Positions 1 to 7,978 of a DNA stretch of 64,000 bases are shown here, in pieces. The notes beneath the pieces were generated by a model. The model was not told where the DNA came from, made no database searches, and worked only from the letters and a program-made list of their open reading frames with translations. The translations under genes were made by a program, and so were the position numbers. The DNA comes from DASRHK01 sp035650495 (lineage in GTDB: Bacteria > Pseudomonadota > Gammaproteobacteria > Nevskiales > Nevskiaceae), in the NCBI GenBank assembly GCA_035650495.1, contig DASRHK010000027.1, positions 1 through 64,000 of the forward strand, read 5' to 3'. Each line of letters opens with the position of its first letter. Within the stretch, counting starts at the first letter, position 1.

Positions 1-1
1 G

Positions 2-457
2 CCGGGGCTCGGCGAGCCGGTCTACGATCGCCTCGACGCCGATCTCGCATATGCGCTGATGTCGATCAACGCGGTGAAGGCGGTGGAGATCGGCGACGGT
101 CTCGCCGTCGTCAACATGAAAGGCAGTGAGCATCGCGACGAGATCACGCCCAGGGGATTCCTCGCGAATCACTCCGGCGGCATCACCGGCGGCATCTCGA
201 CCGGGCAGACCGTGTACGCGCGACTCGCCCTGAAGCCGACGTCGAGCATCACGATCCCCGGCAAGACCATCGACATCGAGGGCAACGCGACCGAGATGCG
301 CACGACCGGACGCCACGATCCGTGCGTGGGCCTGCGGGCGACGCCGGTTGCCGAAGCGATGCTCGCTCTGGTGCTGATGGATCACTATCTGCGTCATCGC
401 GCGCAGAACGCCGACGTGGTTCCGCCGACGCCGCGCGTTCCCGGTGAGATGACGTGA
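2..457 (+). CDS. aroC: chorismate synthase, C-terminal part (5' end outside window)
   Basis: Converts 5-enolpyruvylshikimate-3-phosphate to chorismate, the last step of the common aromatic pathway, with reduced FMN as cofactor. The reading frame is open from the window edge. It carries the family's C-terminal signatures: VNMKGSEHRDEI, a glycine-rich GGISTGQ stretch, ALKPTSSI, and the closing GRHDPCVGLRATP block followed by EAMLALVLMDH. About 151 residues of a roughly 360-residue family are present, so the N-terminal half lies upstream. The stop TGA overlaps the GTG start of the next gene as GTGA, indicating coupled translation. Confidence 0.96.
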   Translation, partial: PGLGEPVYDRLDADLAYALMSINAVKAVEIGDGLAVVNMKGSEHRDEITPRGFLANHSGGITGGISTGQTVYARLALKPTSSITIPGKTIDIEGNATEMRTTGRHDPCVGLRATPVAEAMLALVLMDHYLRHRAQNADVVPPTPRVPGEMT

Positions 458-1980
458 TCGACGATCGGCGCTTATGGACGAGCGCCTTCGGCCTGATCCT
501 GCTCCTGATGGCGACACGCCTGTTCCTTGGCGACTACACGGCGTTCGCCGGCGCGCAGGACCTGAAGTTCTTCGACGAGAGCCAGTACCTCGCGGCCGGC
601 ATCTATTCACACGGCTTGCACGGGCTGTCGCCGCAGTGGGCGCCGCCGTACTGCCTCTGGGATCGCCTGCTGTTCCGCTCGAGCGGCGATGCCATCGCCG
701 CGTATCACTTGAACGCGTATGTGCTCGCGATCGCGCTGCCCGCGCTGTGGTACCTGCTGTGCGTCGCGATCGGCATCGCGCCCTGGTGGGCGCTCGCGAC
801 GGCGCTTGCGTGGCTGGTATCGAACACAAATCTGGAAACGTTGCGCGTCGGCAATTTCGCAGCGTGTACGGTTCTCGGCGGCGTGCTCCTGTCGCGCCTC
901 GTGCAGCGCGCCGCGATTGCGTGGTGGGTCGCGGCGGCGGCGCTCTGGGTCGCAGCTTCGGTGCGACTCGAGCTCCTGCCCGCCGGCGTCGTGGTCGTCA
1001 TCGCCGGAGCCTGGCTCCTGCAGCGCGGATGGCAATCCTGGCCGAAGACGGCGGCATGGCTCGTCGCCGCCGTTCTCCCGCAGGTCGCGATCGATCTCGC
1101 GTTCGGCTCGCCCTTCGGGGGTGGTCGCAGCGGTGCGGCATTCCAGCAGCATCTCGCGGGGAACATCCTCGCGTGGCACGACCTGCCGTTCGAGAACTGG
1201 ATCCACTACGAAGATGTGATCCGCCGCTACTACGCGCTGCCGTCGGGCGCGCTCGATTTCGCGGTGCACGAGCCGTCCGCGTTCCTGCATCACGTTGCGA
1301 GCAACCTCTGGCGGCTCGTCTCGCAATCGATCCCGCACGCGCTGGCGCCAGCGACGAGCCTTGCGCTGCTCACGCCAATCGCGATTGCGATCTCCGGCGG
1401 CATCGCGCTCAAGCTGCGGACCGCGCGTGCGCCGTACGCGACCACGCCGGTCAGCATCGCACTCACCGCGTGCGGATCGATGGTGCTGATCTCCTGCGCC
1501 GTGATCTATCCGCGCGAGCACTATCTGCCGCTGCTGATCTGCGCATTGCTGTTGCTGGTCGCGCCCAAGACCGACGCGGGCAGGGGACCGTCGAGCCTCA
1601 TCATGCTCGTGCTGGCGACGATCGTCGCGAGCGCGCCGAGCTATCCGTCGAGCAAGGCGAACGTTGCGCGCACGGAGCAGGAGACGGTCGAAGCCCTGCG
1701 CCGGCTCGACGCGTCGAAGCTCAATCTCTTCGACGATTCGGGCGTGCTCCAGGTGTACGTGCCGGCGCAGCGGTTCGGCCCGCGCGATTTCCGAGCGCCG
1801 TTCGATCAGTTCGTGCGCAGCCACGAGATCAACGCGATCGTGTTGTCGCCCACGCTCGGCAAGGATCCCTTGTTGCGGGCCGACGACGCCTGGCAGCGCT
1901 TCGAAGCGTCGCCAGAAGCGGCAGGGTTCCGCTGCCAGCCGATCGGCAATACCGATCGGCGGCTGTGCCTGCACAACTAG
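454..1980 (+). CDS. polytopic membrane protein, GT-C-like architecture, function unknown
   Basis: A 508-residue integral membrane protein I do not recognise as a named family. It has an N-terminal hydrophobic segment, then a lumenal-type stretch with DLKFFDESQY, followed by many Trp/Leu/Ala-rich membrane segments up to about residue 400. The C-terminal soluble tail holds LNLFDDSGVLQVYVP and ends with NTDRRLCLHN. A long first periplasmic loop, about ten membrane spans and a C-terminal soluble part resemble lipid-linked glycosyltransferases of the GT-C or PMT fold. That is inference from architecture only, and no catalytic motif is certain. The GTG start sits in a GTGA overlap with aroC. Confidence 0.75.
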   Translation: MIDDRRLWTSAFGLILLLMATRLFLGDYTAFAGAQDLKFFDESQYLAAGIYSHGLHGLSPQWAPPYCLWDRLLFRSSGDAIAAYHLNAYVLAIALPALWYLLCVAIGIAPWWALATALAWLVSNTNLETLRVGNFAACTVLGGVLLSRLVQRAAIAWWVAAAALWVAASVRLELLPAGVVVVIAGAWLLQRGWQSWPKTAAWLVAAVLPQVAIDLAFGSPFGGGRSGAAFQQHLAGNILAWHDLPFENWIHYEDVIRRYYALPSGALDFAVHEPSAFLHHVASNLWRLVSQSIPHALAPATSLALLTPIAIAISGGIALKLRTARAPYATTPVSIALTACGSMVLISCAVIYPREHYLPLLICALLLLVAPKTDAGRGPSSLIMLVLATIVASAPSYPSSKANVARTEQETVEALRRLDASKLNLFDDSGVLQVYVPAQRFGPRDFRAPFDQFVRSHEINAIVLSPTLGKDPLLRADDAWQRFEASPEAAGFRCQPIGNTDRRLCLHN

Positions 1981-2035
1981 CGTAAAATCCGCGCGCCACC
2001 AAGCACCCGCCGACCGCGAACAAGTCGGCCGCGCC

Positions 2036-3223
2036 ATGACGTCCCGCAGCATCCCCGCCAAGCGACTGGCGGGTTTCTATTTCTGGTACTTCGCTGCGAT
2101 CGGCGCGCTGATCCCGTACCTCGGACTCTACCTTCAGGCGCGCGGCTTGAGCGCCGAACAGATCGGCATCGTGCTCGGACTCCTTGCGGTCACCCGCATC
2201 TTCGCGCCGTACGTGTGGGGCACGCTCGCGGATCGCAGCGGCCGGCGCATGAGCGTGATCCGCTGGACGCTGACCGGTGCGACGCTGTGCTGGGGAGCGG
2301 TTGGCTTGCCCGGCGGGTTCGTTTGGCTGCTCGGCTGCCTGATCGCCTACGGCGCGCTGGTCAACGGCACCATGGCGCAATTCGAGGTGGTGACGTTCTC
2401 GCACCTGGATCGTGCGTCGCATCGCTACGCGCGATTGCGCGTGTGGGGCTCCGTCGGCTTCGTCGTCGTCGTCCTGGGCCTGGGACCGGTCCTCGAGCAG
2501 CTCGGCATCCTGTCGCTCCCGGCATGGATCGCAGCGATGTTCGTCTTCGCGCTCGTCATCGCGCAGCGCGTGCCGGAGCCGATCGGCGGTCCGCGCCATC
2601 TCGCCGGCGACGGCGGACTCCTCGCGACCGTGCGTCAGCGACCCGTGATCGCATTGCTCGTGGCGTGCCTGCTCGCGCAATTCTCGTACGGCCCGTACTA
2701 CGGCTTCTTCAGCATCTATCTCGAGTCGCACGGCTACCGCAAGGACGCGATCGGCTTGCTCTGGTCGCTCGGCGTGATTGCCGAAGTCGCGATGTTCTGG
2801 TTCATCGCGTCGGTGCTGCCGCAGCTGCCGCTGCGCCGTCTTCTCTTGTGGTCGCTCGCTGCGACGGTCGCGCGCTGGCTGCTGCAGGTCGCGGCCATCG
2901 ATCATCCGGGCGCGCTCGCCGCTGTGCAGCTCATTCATGCAATCAGCTTCGGCGTGTATCACCTCGCGGCGGTGAACCTCGTGCAGCAGATGTTCCCGCC
3001 GGCGCTGCAGGGTCGCGGGCAGGCGATCTATGTCGGCGTGAGCTATGGCATCGGCGGCGCGCTGGGCGGCTGGCTCTCCGGTTATCTTTGGGATCGCATT
3101 CCGGTGGAATGGATCTGGATCGGCGGCAGCGCCGCAGCAGCGCTCGCGTGGCTCATCGCCTGGCGAGGCTTGCGCGCGTCGCCGTCGCCGGTGCTCGTCG
3201 TCGCGGAGGTGCAGGCGCAATGA
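2036..3223 (+). CDS. MFS transporter, MFS_1-like (HcaT/LacY-related) family
   Basis: A 395-residue inner-membrane transporter with about twelve hydrophobic segments. The first helix (GFYFWYFAAIGALIPYLGLY) and the loop between helices 2 and 3 (GTLADRSGRR) fit the MFS_1-like group that contains the phenylpropionate transporter HcaT and nucleoside/sugar symporters. The substrate cannot be told from sequence. The open frame extends further upstream, but the ATG at 2036 is the first methionine directly before the conserved first helix, and the preceding gene ends at 1980. The stop overlaps the next ATG as ATGA, so it is probably coupled to the barrel protein that follows. Confidence 0.88.
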   Translation: MTSRSIPAKRLAGFYFWYFAAIGALIPYLGLYLQARGLSAEQIGIVLGLLAVTRIFAPYVWGTLADRSGRRMSVIRWTLTGATLCWGAVGLPGGFVWLLGCLIAYGALVNGTMAQFEVVTFSHLDRASHRYARLRVWGSVGFVVVVLGLGPVLEQLGILSLPAWIAAMFVFALVIAQRVPEPIGGPRHLAGDGGLLATVRQRPVIALLVACLLAQFSYGPYYGFFSIYLESHGYRKDAIGLLWSLGVIAEVAMFWFIASVLPQLPLRRLLLWSLAATVARWLLQVAAIDHPGALAAVQLIHAISFGVYHLAAVNLVQQMFPPALQGRGQAIYVGVSYGIGGALGGWLSGYLWDRIPVEWIWIGGSAAAALAWLIAWRGLRASPSPVLVVAEVQAQ

Positions 3224-4056
3224 AGAAGCTCGTCGTGGCAACGTTGCTCGGGTGCGCGTCGATCGCCGCGCAGGCCGATCCGCGGCCGCTCTGGGAGTTC
3301 GGCATGAGCGTGTCGCTGCTCGAGCACCCCGACTATCGCGGATCGAGCCATTACGGATTCACGCCGCTGCCGCTGCCGTATTTCGTCTATCGCGGCGACA
3401 AGCTGCGCGTCACGCGCGACGGCGTGCGCGCACAGCTCGTGCAGCGCCAGCGCTGGCATGTCGATCTCAGTGCCGCGGCTTCGCTGCCGAACAGCGGCAA
3501 GAACGAAGGCACGGCGCGCGAAGGGATGCCGCGATTGCTGCCGACGTTCGAGGTCGGGCCGTCGCTCGACTACTGGATCACCGACGACACGCCCGGACAG
3601 ATCCAGTGGCGCGTGCGCGTGCCGGTGCGCGCGGTCGCGGGCTTCAACATCAAGCGCTCGCGGCGCGTCGGCTTTCTCGCCTATCCGCATCTGCAGGCCA
3701 ACGAAGTGTTCACGCGCGGGCACTGGAATTTGCAATGGTCCGCGGGCGCGGGCGCGCTATGGGCCGAGCACGACTATCACGAGTACTTCTACAACGTCGA
3801 GCCGCAGTACGCGACGCAGACGCGCCCCGAATATCACGCGCGCGGCGGCTACAGCGGTGCGCGCGCGGGCGCGTTCTTCTCGGCATCGCGCGGGCGCTTC
3901 GGCTTCGGCGCCGGATTCACCGACGATTGGCTCGACGGCGCGGTGTTCCGCGACAGTCCGCTCGTGGAGCGCCGCAACTCGATCGTCGCGGGTGTCTACG
4001 TCGTCTATCGCATCTTCGGCAGCAAGGAGATGGTCGGCGGCGAAGTCATGCCCTGA
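3220..4056 (+). CDS. MipA/OmpV family outer-membrane protein
   Basis: A 278-residue outer-membrane beta-barrel with a clear signal peptide (MKKLVVATLLGCASIAAQA, cleavage before DPRPLWEFG). The mature N-terminus, with WEFGMSVSLLEHPDYRGSSHY then PLPYFVYRGDKLR, is typical of MipA/OmpV. MipA in E. coli links the murein synthase PBP1B to the lytic transglycosylase MltA; relatives act as small-molecule porins. The terminal aromatic strand VYVVYRIFG and alternating hydrophobic residues fit a barrel, although the protein continues with a short polar tail. It is start-coupled (ATGA) to the MFS gene. Its 3' end overlaps the convergent hydrolase gene by 11 bases. Confidence 0.87.
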   Translation: MKKLVVATLLGCASIAAQADPRPLWEFGMSVSLLEHPDYRGSSHYGFTPLPLPYFVYRGDKLRVTRDGVRAQLVQRQRWHVDLSAAASLPNSGKNEGTAREGMPRLLPTFEVGPSLDYWITDDTPGQIQWRVRVPVRAVAGFNIKRSRRVGFLAYPHLQANEVFTRGHWNLQWSAGAGALWAEHDYHEYFYNVEPQYATQTRPEYHARGGYSGARAGAFFSASRGRFGFGAGFTDDWLDGAVFRDSPLVERRNSIVAGVYVVYRIFGSKEMVGGEVMP

Positions 4057-4909
4057 CGAACTTCAGCGCAGCGTCAACGACGGCCTGGGGCTTCTCCTCG
4101 TGCACGAGCAGCTTGCCGCCGGAGATCTCCGTCAGCCGCGCCTTCGGGAACTGCTTCACCATCGCGCGCGCCTCTTCGATCGGGAACGTCGGATCGTCGG
4201 CGCCCCAGATCAGCTGCACCGGCATCGCGAGCTTCGCGTGATCCACCGCCAGCTGATCGACCCAGTTCCAGTAGAGCCCGCCGAGATATTTGCCCATGCC
4301 TTCGAGCCGTCGCTTCGATTCGAGCAGCGGCACGACGACGTGCTGGTGGAATTCGCCGTCGATCAGGTCGAGGTTGCAGAAGCAGCCGCCGAAGCCCATC
4401 CCCGAGCGCCGGAACGCGCGTGACTTCATCAGCTGCCGGAAGATCGCGAGCGAGCCGGGCAGGCGCAGCGACATCTGATAGAGCGGAATCCACGGCGGGC
4501 GGTGATTCGGGACTTCGGTGTTGATCAGCGCGAGCTTGTCGACGCGCTCATCGGCGAGCGCGAGATAGCGCGCGATGGTGCCGCCGGTGTCGTGCGCGAG
4601 AACGCTGTACTTCTGGAGGCCTTGCTGATCTGCGAGCGTCTTCAACGCCTGTGCGTGGCCTTTCCAGGAGAACTCGGTGTGTTCGCTCCACTCGGTGTCG
4701 CCCATGCCGGCGAGATCCGGCACGTAGCAGGTGAACTGCTGCGACAGCGCCGGCAGCACCTTGCGCCAGGTGAACCCCGACAGCGGGAATCCGTGCACCA
4801 GCAGCAGGGCGGGCCCGTTGCCGAAGCGTCGCCACGCCATGCGCGTCGGGCCGACGTCGGCCTTGTTCAGCGGAGCGTCGAGGAAGAAGTTCGTGCTGGA
4901 TGCGTCCAT
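4046..4909 (-). CDS. alpha/beta hydrolase, epoxide hydrolase / haloalkane dehalogenase type
   Basis: A 287-residue cytoplasmic alpha/beta-hydrolase. The oxyanion motif HGFP lies at 39-42. The nucleophile elbow is AHDTGG with Asp107 rather than Ser, as in epoxide hydrolases and haloalkane/haloacetate dehalogenases. The last catalytic His is probably His270 in LLVHEEKP, with the charge-relay acid in WGADDPTFP. A Trp-rich cap domain occupies roughly residues 140-220. The Asp nucleophile argues against simple esterase activity, but the substrate is unknown. The ATG at 4909 lies 11 bases after the stop of the upstream hydrolase gene, so the two form a likely operon. Confidence 0.85.
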   Translation of the reverse strand: MDASSTNFFLDAPLNKADVGPTRMAWRRFGNGPALLLVHGFPLSGFTWRKVLPALSQQFTCYVPDLAGMGDTEWSEHTEFSWKGHAQALKTLADQQGLQKYSVLAHDTGGTIARYLALADERVDKLALINTEVPNHRPPWIPLYQMSLRLPGSLAIFRQLMKSRAFRRSGMGFGGCFCNLDLIDGEFHQHVVVPLLESKRRLEGMGKYLGGLYWNWVDQLAVDHAKLAMPVQLIWGADDPTFPIEEARAMVKQFPKARLTEISGGKLLVHEEKPQAVVDAALKFVRA

Positions 4910-4920
4910 GGTTCGTCTCC

Positions 4921-5796
4921 TCAGATCTTGCGCAGCCAATCCGCGGTCTCGCGCCAGAACGGCTCGCGCGAGGCGTCGCGGAAGAATCCGAAATGCCCGA
5001 CCTTGCGCCCGAGCTCGTGCGTGCGGATCGCGCGGCGCTCGATGCTTGCGTTCGGGTACGCCGCGAGGATCGCGTCGTGCGCGGATTGCGGCGCGTAGGT
5101 GTCGTCGTCGAACTGCCAGGCGAGGATCGGCTGGGTGATCGAGCGATAAGCCGATACATCCACGCCGCTGCGCGGGTCGTAGAGATAGCCCGGCTTGCGC
5201 GCCCACCGTGCCCACTGGCGCACGACGCCGGCGGGGATCGGGATGTTCGACAGGCCGCCGAGCTTCGGCGGGAAGAAATCGCGTCCGAGCGTGACCAGCG
5301 GCGCGTGCAGATGCATGACCCAGAGCAGGCCGAGTCGCGACGGCATCGTCCAGTGACCGGGATGCGCGCTGGAGACTGCGGCGAACACGATGCCGGCGAG
5401 CTTCTGCACCGATGGCGCGAGACCGGCGAGCTGACCGCCGGCGCTATGGCCCAGCAGGAACAGGCGATCTGCTTTCGATTCCGAAGCAGCCCACTGCAGT
5501 GCGGCTTCGATGTCGAAGCGTCCCCAGTCCTCCATGCGAATGCGCGAGCCGCGCACAGGGCCGTCACGCGAATCGCCGATGCCGCGATAGTCGAAGGTGA
5601 GGACCTTGAAGCCGTCGTCGGCGAGGAATTGCGCGAGCGGAGCGTAGAAGCGGCGCGGCACGCCCATCGCCGAGGCAATGACGACGGCGCGCCCGTTCGC
5701 ATTGGCGCCAGAGAACAGCGTGCCGGTCAGCGCAAAGCCGTCGGCGCAGCGCAGCGTCACGGTGTCGGTCGTGGTCATGGCGTGATGGAAGGTCAT
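4921..5796 (-). CDS. alpha/beta hydrolase, COG4757-like serine hydrolase
   Basis: A 291-residue predicted serine hydrolase. It has the usual N-terminal strands, an oxyanion region after VVIASAMGVPRRFY, the FDYRGIGDS motif and a GHSAGG nucleophile elbow with Ser118. The C-terminal FDDDTYAP and HELGRKVGHFGFF segments would supply Asp and His. This matches the uncharacterised COG4757-type hydrolases; the substrate is unknown. Upstream in-frame starts exist (TTG 5832, ATG 5805). I chose ATG 5796 because an AGGA lies 8 bases before it and the conserved domain begins soon after; ATG 5778 is also possible. The gene precedes the second hydrolase in the same direction with an 11-base gap. Confidence 0.83.
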   Translation of the reverse strand: MTFHHAMTTTDTVTLRCADGFALTGTLFSGANANGRAVVIASAMGVPRRFYAPLAQFLADDGFKVLTFDYRGIGDSRDGPVRGSRIRMEDWGRFDIEAALQWAASESKADRLFLLGHSAGGQLAGLAPSVQKLAGIVFAAVSSAHPGHWTMPSRLGLLWVMHLHAPLVTLGRDFFPPKLGGLSNIPIPAGVVRQWARWARKPGYLYDPRSGVDVSAYRSITQPILAWQFDDDTYAPQSAHDAILAAYPNASIERRAIRTHELGRKVGHFGFFRDASREPFWRETADWLRKI

Positions 5797-5880
5797 GGAC
5801 AGCATCCTGCGCAGCCCGCGCGCAGCGAACAATTACCTTACACGTAAATTTCCGCCGCCCTGAAGGGCGACGCACGATCC

Positions 5881-6426
5881 TCAGAACGACCAGCGCACGA
5901 ACAGTTGCGGCACCGGCTTGTCGAGCGCGCCGCGCTCCTGTCCCGAAGTCCAGTGCGCAAAGCGAAGCGATGCGTTCATCGCGGCGGGTGCGCCGAACAT
6001 CGTGTCGAGCGCGAAGTGCAGCTCGGGCACGAACACGAGCTTGCGCGAGCCGTAGGTGCCCGGGCCGAGCGGCGCCATCGACACGAAATCGACCGAGCCC
6101 GAGAACGAGCACGACTTCGCCGATCGGCGCAGCGAGTCGCCGCCGGTCAGCAATGCCCAGCGCCTGCCGAGTTCCGCAGATTGGGTATCGGAGGCGAGCA
6201 AGACGTGGAAGCTCGCGAAGCCGACGAGATCGAGATCGACGTCGACGCCGGAGCCGAGGCTCGCCGCGTCCATGTTGAAGTGCGCGGTGATGAGCTGCTG
6301 CTCGGCGAGCCGCAGCGCCGCGTTCGGGCGCGGATCCACGGTCCTCTTCGGCGGCTCGGCTTTCGCCGCATGGGAATGCAAGGACACCGAGCCGATGAAC
6401 AGCCCGTACAGCCACCGCCGAACCAT
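5881..6426 (-). CDS. small outer-membrane beta-barrel, PagL-like (acyloxyacyl hydrolase) candidate
   Basis: A 181-residue exported protein with signal peptide MVRRWLYGLFIGSVSLHSHA and likely cleavage after AKA. The rest is short alternating strands ending in a C-terminal Trp-Ser-Phe, typical of outer-membrane barrels. The late segment NASLRFAHWTSG followed by LDKPVPQLFVRW resembles the end of lipid A 3-O-deacylase PagL, where a His-x-Ser pair is catalytic. Here the position after His-Trp is Thr, so catalytic competence is doubtful. Size and topology fit PagL, but the assignment is tentative. It is transcribed divergently from the secreted amidohydrolase. Confidence 0.62.
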   Translation of the reverse strand: MVRRWLYGLFIGSVSLHSHAAKAEPPKRTVDPRPNAALRLAEQQLITAHFNMDAASLGSGVDVDLDLVGFASFHVLLASDTQSAELGRRWALLTGGDSLRRSAKSCSFSGSVDFVSMAPLGPGTYGSRKLVFVPELHFALDTMFGAPAAMNASLRFAHWTSGQERGALDKPVPQLFVRWSF

Positions 6427-6564
6427 GTTGACCGGTCCCCGCCGCCTGCGCTCTCTGCCGCTTCCGCTCATCCGCTCGTCACGCCATCCGGAGTGCGTGC
6501 GGATTCTGGCGGGACGGCGCGCCGGCACCAGTGGGAACTTCTTACTTGCGAGGGGGATCGTGGC

Positions 6565-6570
6565 TATAGT
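6565..6570 (+). promoter_or_regulatory. possible -10 element for the amidohydrolase gene
   Basis: TATAGT lies 39 bases before the ATG at 6610. The hexamer 17 bases upstream (TTACTT, 6542-6547) is a poor -35. A GGGAG Shine-Dalgarno sequence at 6598-6602 sits 7 bases before the start codon. The rest of the 183-base divergent gap shows no other clear element. Confidence 0.35.
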
Positions 6571-6609
6571 GGCCGCGCCGCTTCGGGTTCGCGCCATGGG
6601 AGAAAAACG

Positions 6610-7872
6610 ATGAGTCGGTTCTGTGCCGTGCTTCTGCTGGTCGCCACGCCGGCCCTGGCGACGACGGTCGATTGCGGCCGCCTGCTCGACGTCAAGTCCG
6701 GCAAGTGGCGCGAGCACGTGAGCGTCGTCGTCGACGGCGGCAAGTTCAGCGCGATCGATGCCAGCGGATCCAGCGCGGGCGATCACATCGATCTGCGCAG
6801 CTACACGTGCCTGCCGGGCCTGATCGACATGCACGTGCATCTGTCCGATCAGCAGAGCGCGAAGAGCTATTCGGAGAAATTCCGGCTCAACGTCGCCGAC
6901 TACGCGATCCGCGGCACCGTGAATGCGCGAAAGACCCTGCTCGCGGGATTCACGACCGTGCGCAATCTCGGCGATGGTTCGAACGAAACGATCGCGCTGC
7001 GCAACGCGATCAACGAAGGGCTCACCGAAGGTCCGCGCATCTTCAGCGCGGGCAAGGCGATCGGCAGCACGGGCGGGCACGCGGATCCCAGCGATGGCTA
7101 TCGCGCCGATCTCATGCACGACTTCGGTCCCGAGCACGGGATCATCAACAGTCCCGAGGACGCCTGGAAGACCGTGCGTCAGCACTACAAGGACGGCGCC
7201 GACCTGCTGAAGATCATGCCGTCGGGCGGCGTGCTCGACGAGAGCGCCAGCGGCGACAACCCGCAGATGACGATCGAAGAGATCAAGGCCGTCGTCGCGG
7301 CCGCGAAGGACTACGGCTACAAGGTCGCGGCGCACGCGCACGGCGCCGAAGCGATCCGGCGCGCGCTCGTCGGCGGGGTCAGCTCGATCGAGCATGGCAC
7401 CTTCATGGACGACGAGGACATCGCGCTGTTCAAGAAGACCGGCGCGTACTACGTGCCGACGGTGACGGCGGGACAGTGGGTCGCGGAGAAATCGAAGCTC
7501 GACAATTTCTTCCCGCCGCAGGTCCGCGTGAAGGCGGCGACGATCGGTCCGAAGATCCAGTCGACGCTCGGCCGCGCCTACAACGCCGGCGTGAAGATCG
7601 CGTTCGGCACCGACACCGGCGTGTCCGCGCACGGCGAGAACGCGCAGGAGTTCGCGCTGATGGTCGGCGCGGGTATGCCGGCGATCGACGCGATTCGCGC
7701 GGCGACGATCAGTGCCGCGGATCTGCTCGGCAAGTCGACGGAGCTCGGGCAGGTCGACAAAGGCTTCGCCGCCGATCTCATCGCAGTGCAGGGCGATCCG
7801 CTCGCCGACGTGAATCAGCTGCGCGACGTGCGGTTCGTGATGAAGGCGGGCGTTGTGTACAAGCGACCGTGA
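6610..7872 (+). CDS. secreted metal-dependent amidohydrolase (imidazolonepropionase-like / Xaa-Pro dipeptidase type)
   Basis: A 420-residue amidohydrolase-superfamily enzyme exported by a signal peptide (MSRFCAVLLLVATPALA). Metal ligands are visible in order: HVH at His75/His77, the probable carboxylated lysine Lys201 in LLKIMPSGG, His242 or His244 in AHAHG, His262 in SIEHG and Asp335 in GTDTG. This arrangement matches the binuclear periplasmic amidohydrolases that include prolidase-like enzymes acting on dipeptides with hydrophobic or basic C-termini. Substrate remains inferred. The start is supported by GGGAG 7 bases upstream and by the signal peptide. It is followed by a long structured inverted repeat. 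Confidence 0.9.
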   Translation: MSRFCAVLLLVATPALATTVDCGRLLDVKSGKWREHVSVVVDGGKFSAIDASGSSAGDHIDLRSYTCLPGLIDMHVHLSDQQSAKSYSEKFRLNVADYAIRGTVNARKTLLAGFTTVRNLGDGSNETIALRNAINEGLTEGPRIFSAGKAIGSTGGHADPSDGYRADLMHDFGPEHGIINSPEDAWKTVRQHYKDGADLLKIMPSGGVLDESASGDNPQMTIEEIKAVVAAAKDYGYKVAAHAHGAEAIRRALVGGVSSIEHGTFMDDEDIALFKKTGAYYVPTVTAGQWVAEKSKLDNFFPPQVRVKAATIGPKIQSTLGRAYNAGVKIAFGTDTGVSAHGENAQEFALMVGAGMPAIDAIRAATISAADLLGKSTELGQVDKGFAADLIAVQGDPLADVNQLRDVRFVMKAGVVYKRP

Positions 7873-7881
7873 CCCGGAGGA

Positions 7882-7976
7882 CGCTGATCAGTTTCGCCGG
7901 GGGCGTGCGCGGCCACGGACGGCCGCGCCCGAGCTAAAGGAGCTTTGCAGGCGTCCCCCGGCGGGACTGATCAGCG
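7882..7976. repeat. long imperfect inverted repeat with nested hairpins, possible bidirectional terminator or REP-like element
   Basis: The 22-base arms at 7882-7903 and 7955-7976 pair along their whole length on the plus strand, with two G.U pairs at 7893-7894. Inside are a perfect 8-bp hairpin (7907-7914 with 7921-7928, loop of 6) and a weaker AGCT/AGCT stem near 7932-7944. The whole element fills the space between the convergent amidohydrolase and LysR genes and ends 3 bases before the LysR stop. There is no T tract, so a simple intrinsic terminator is not assured. Confidence 0.7.
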
Positions 7977-7978
7977 GC

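Noticed and set aside
5778..5832. TTG at 5832 as the start of the COG4757-like hydrolase.
   Set aside because: ATG 5796 has a well-spaced AGGA and the extra residues are not conserved in character.
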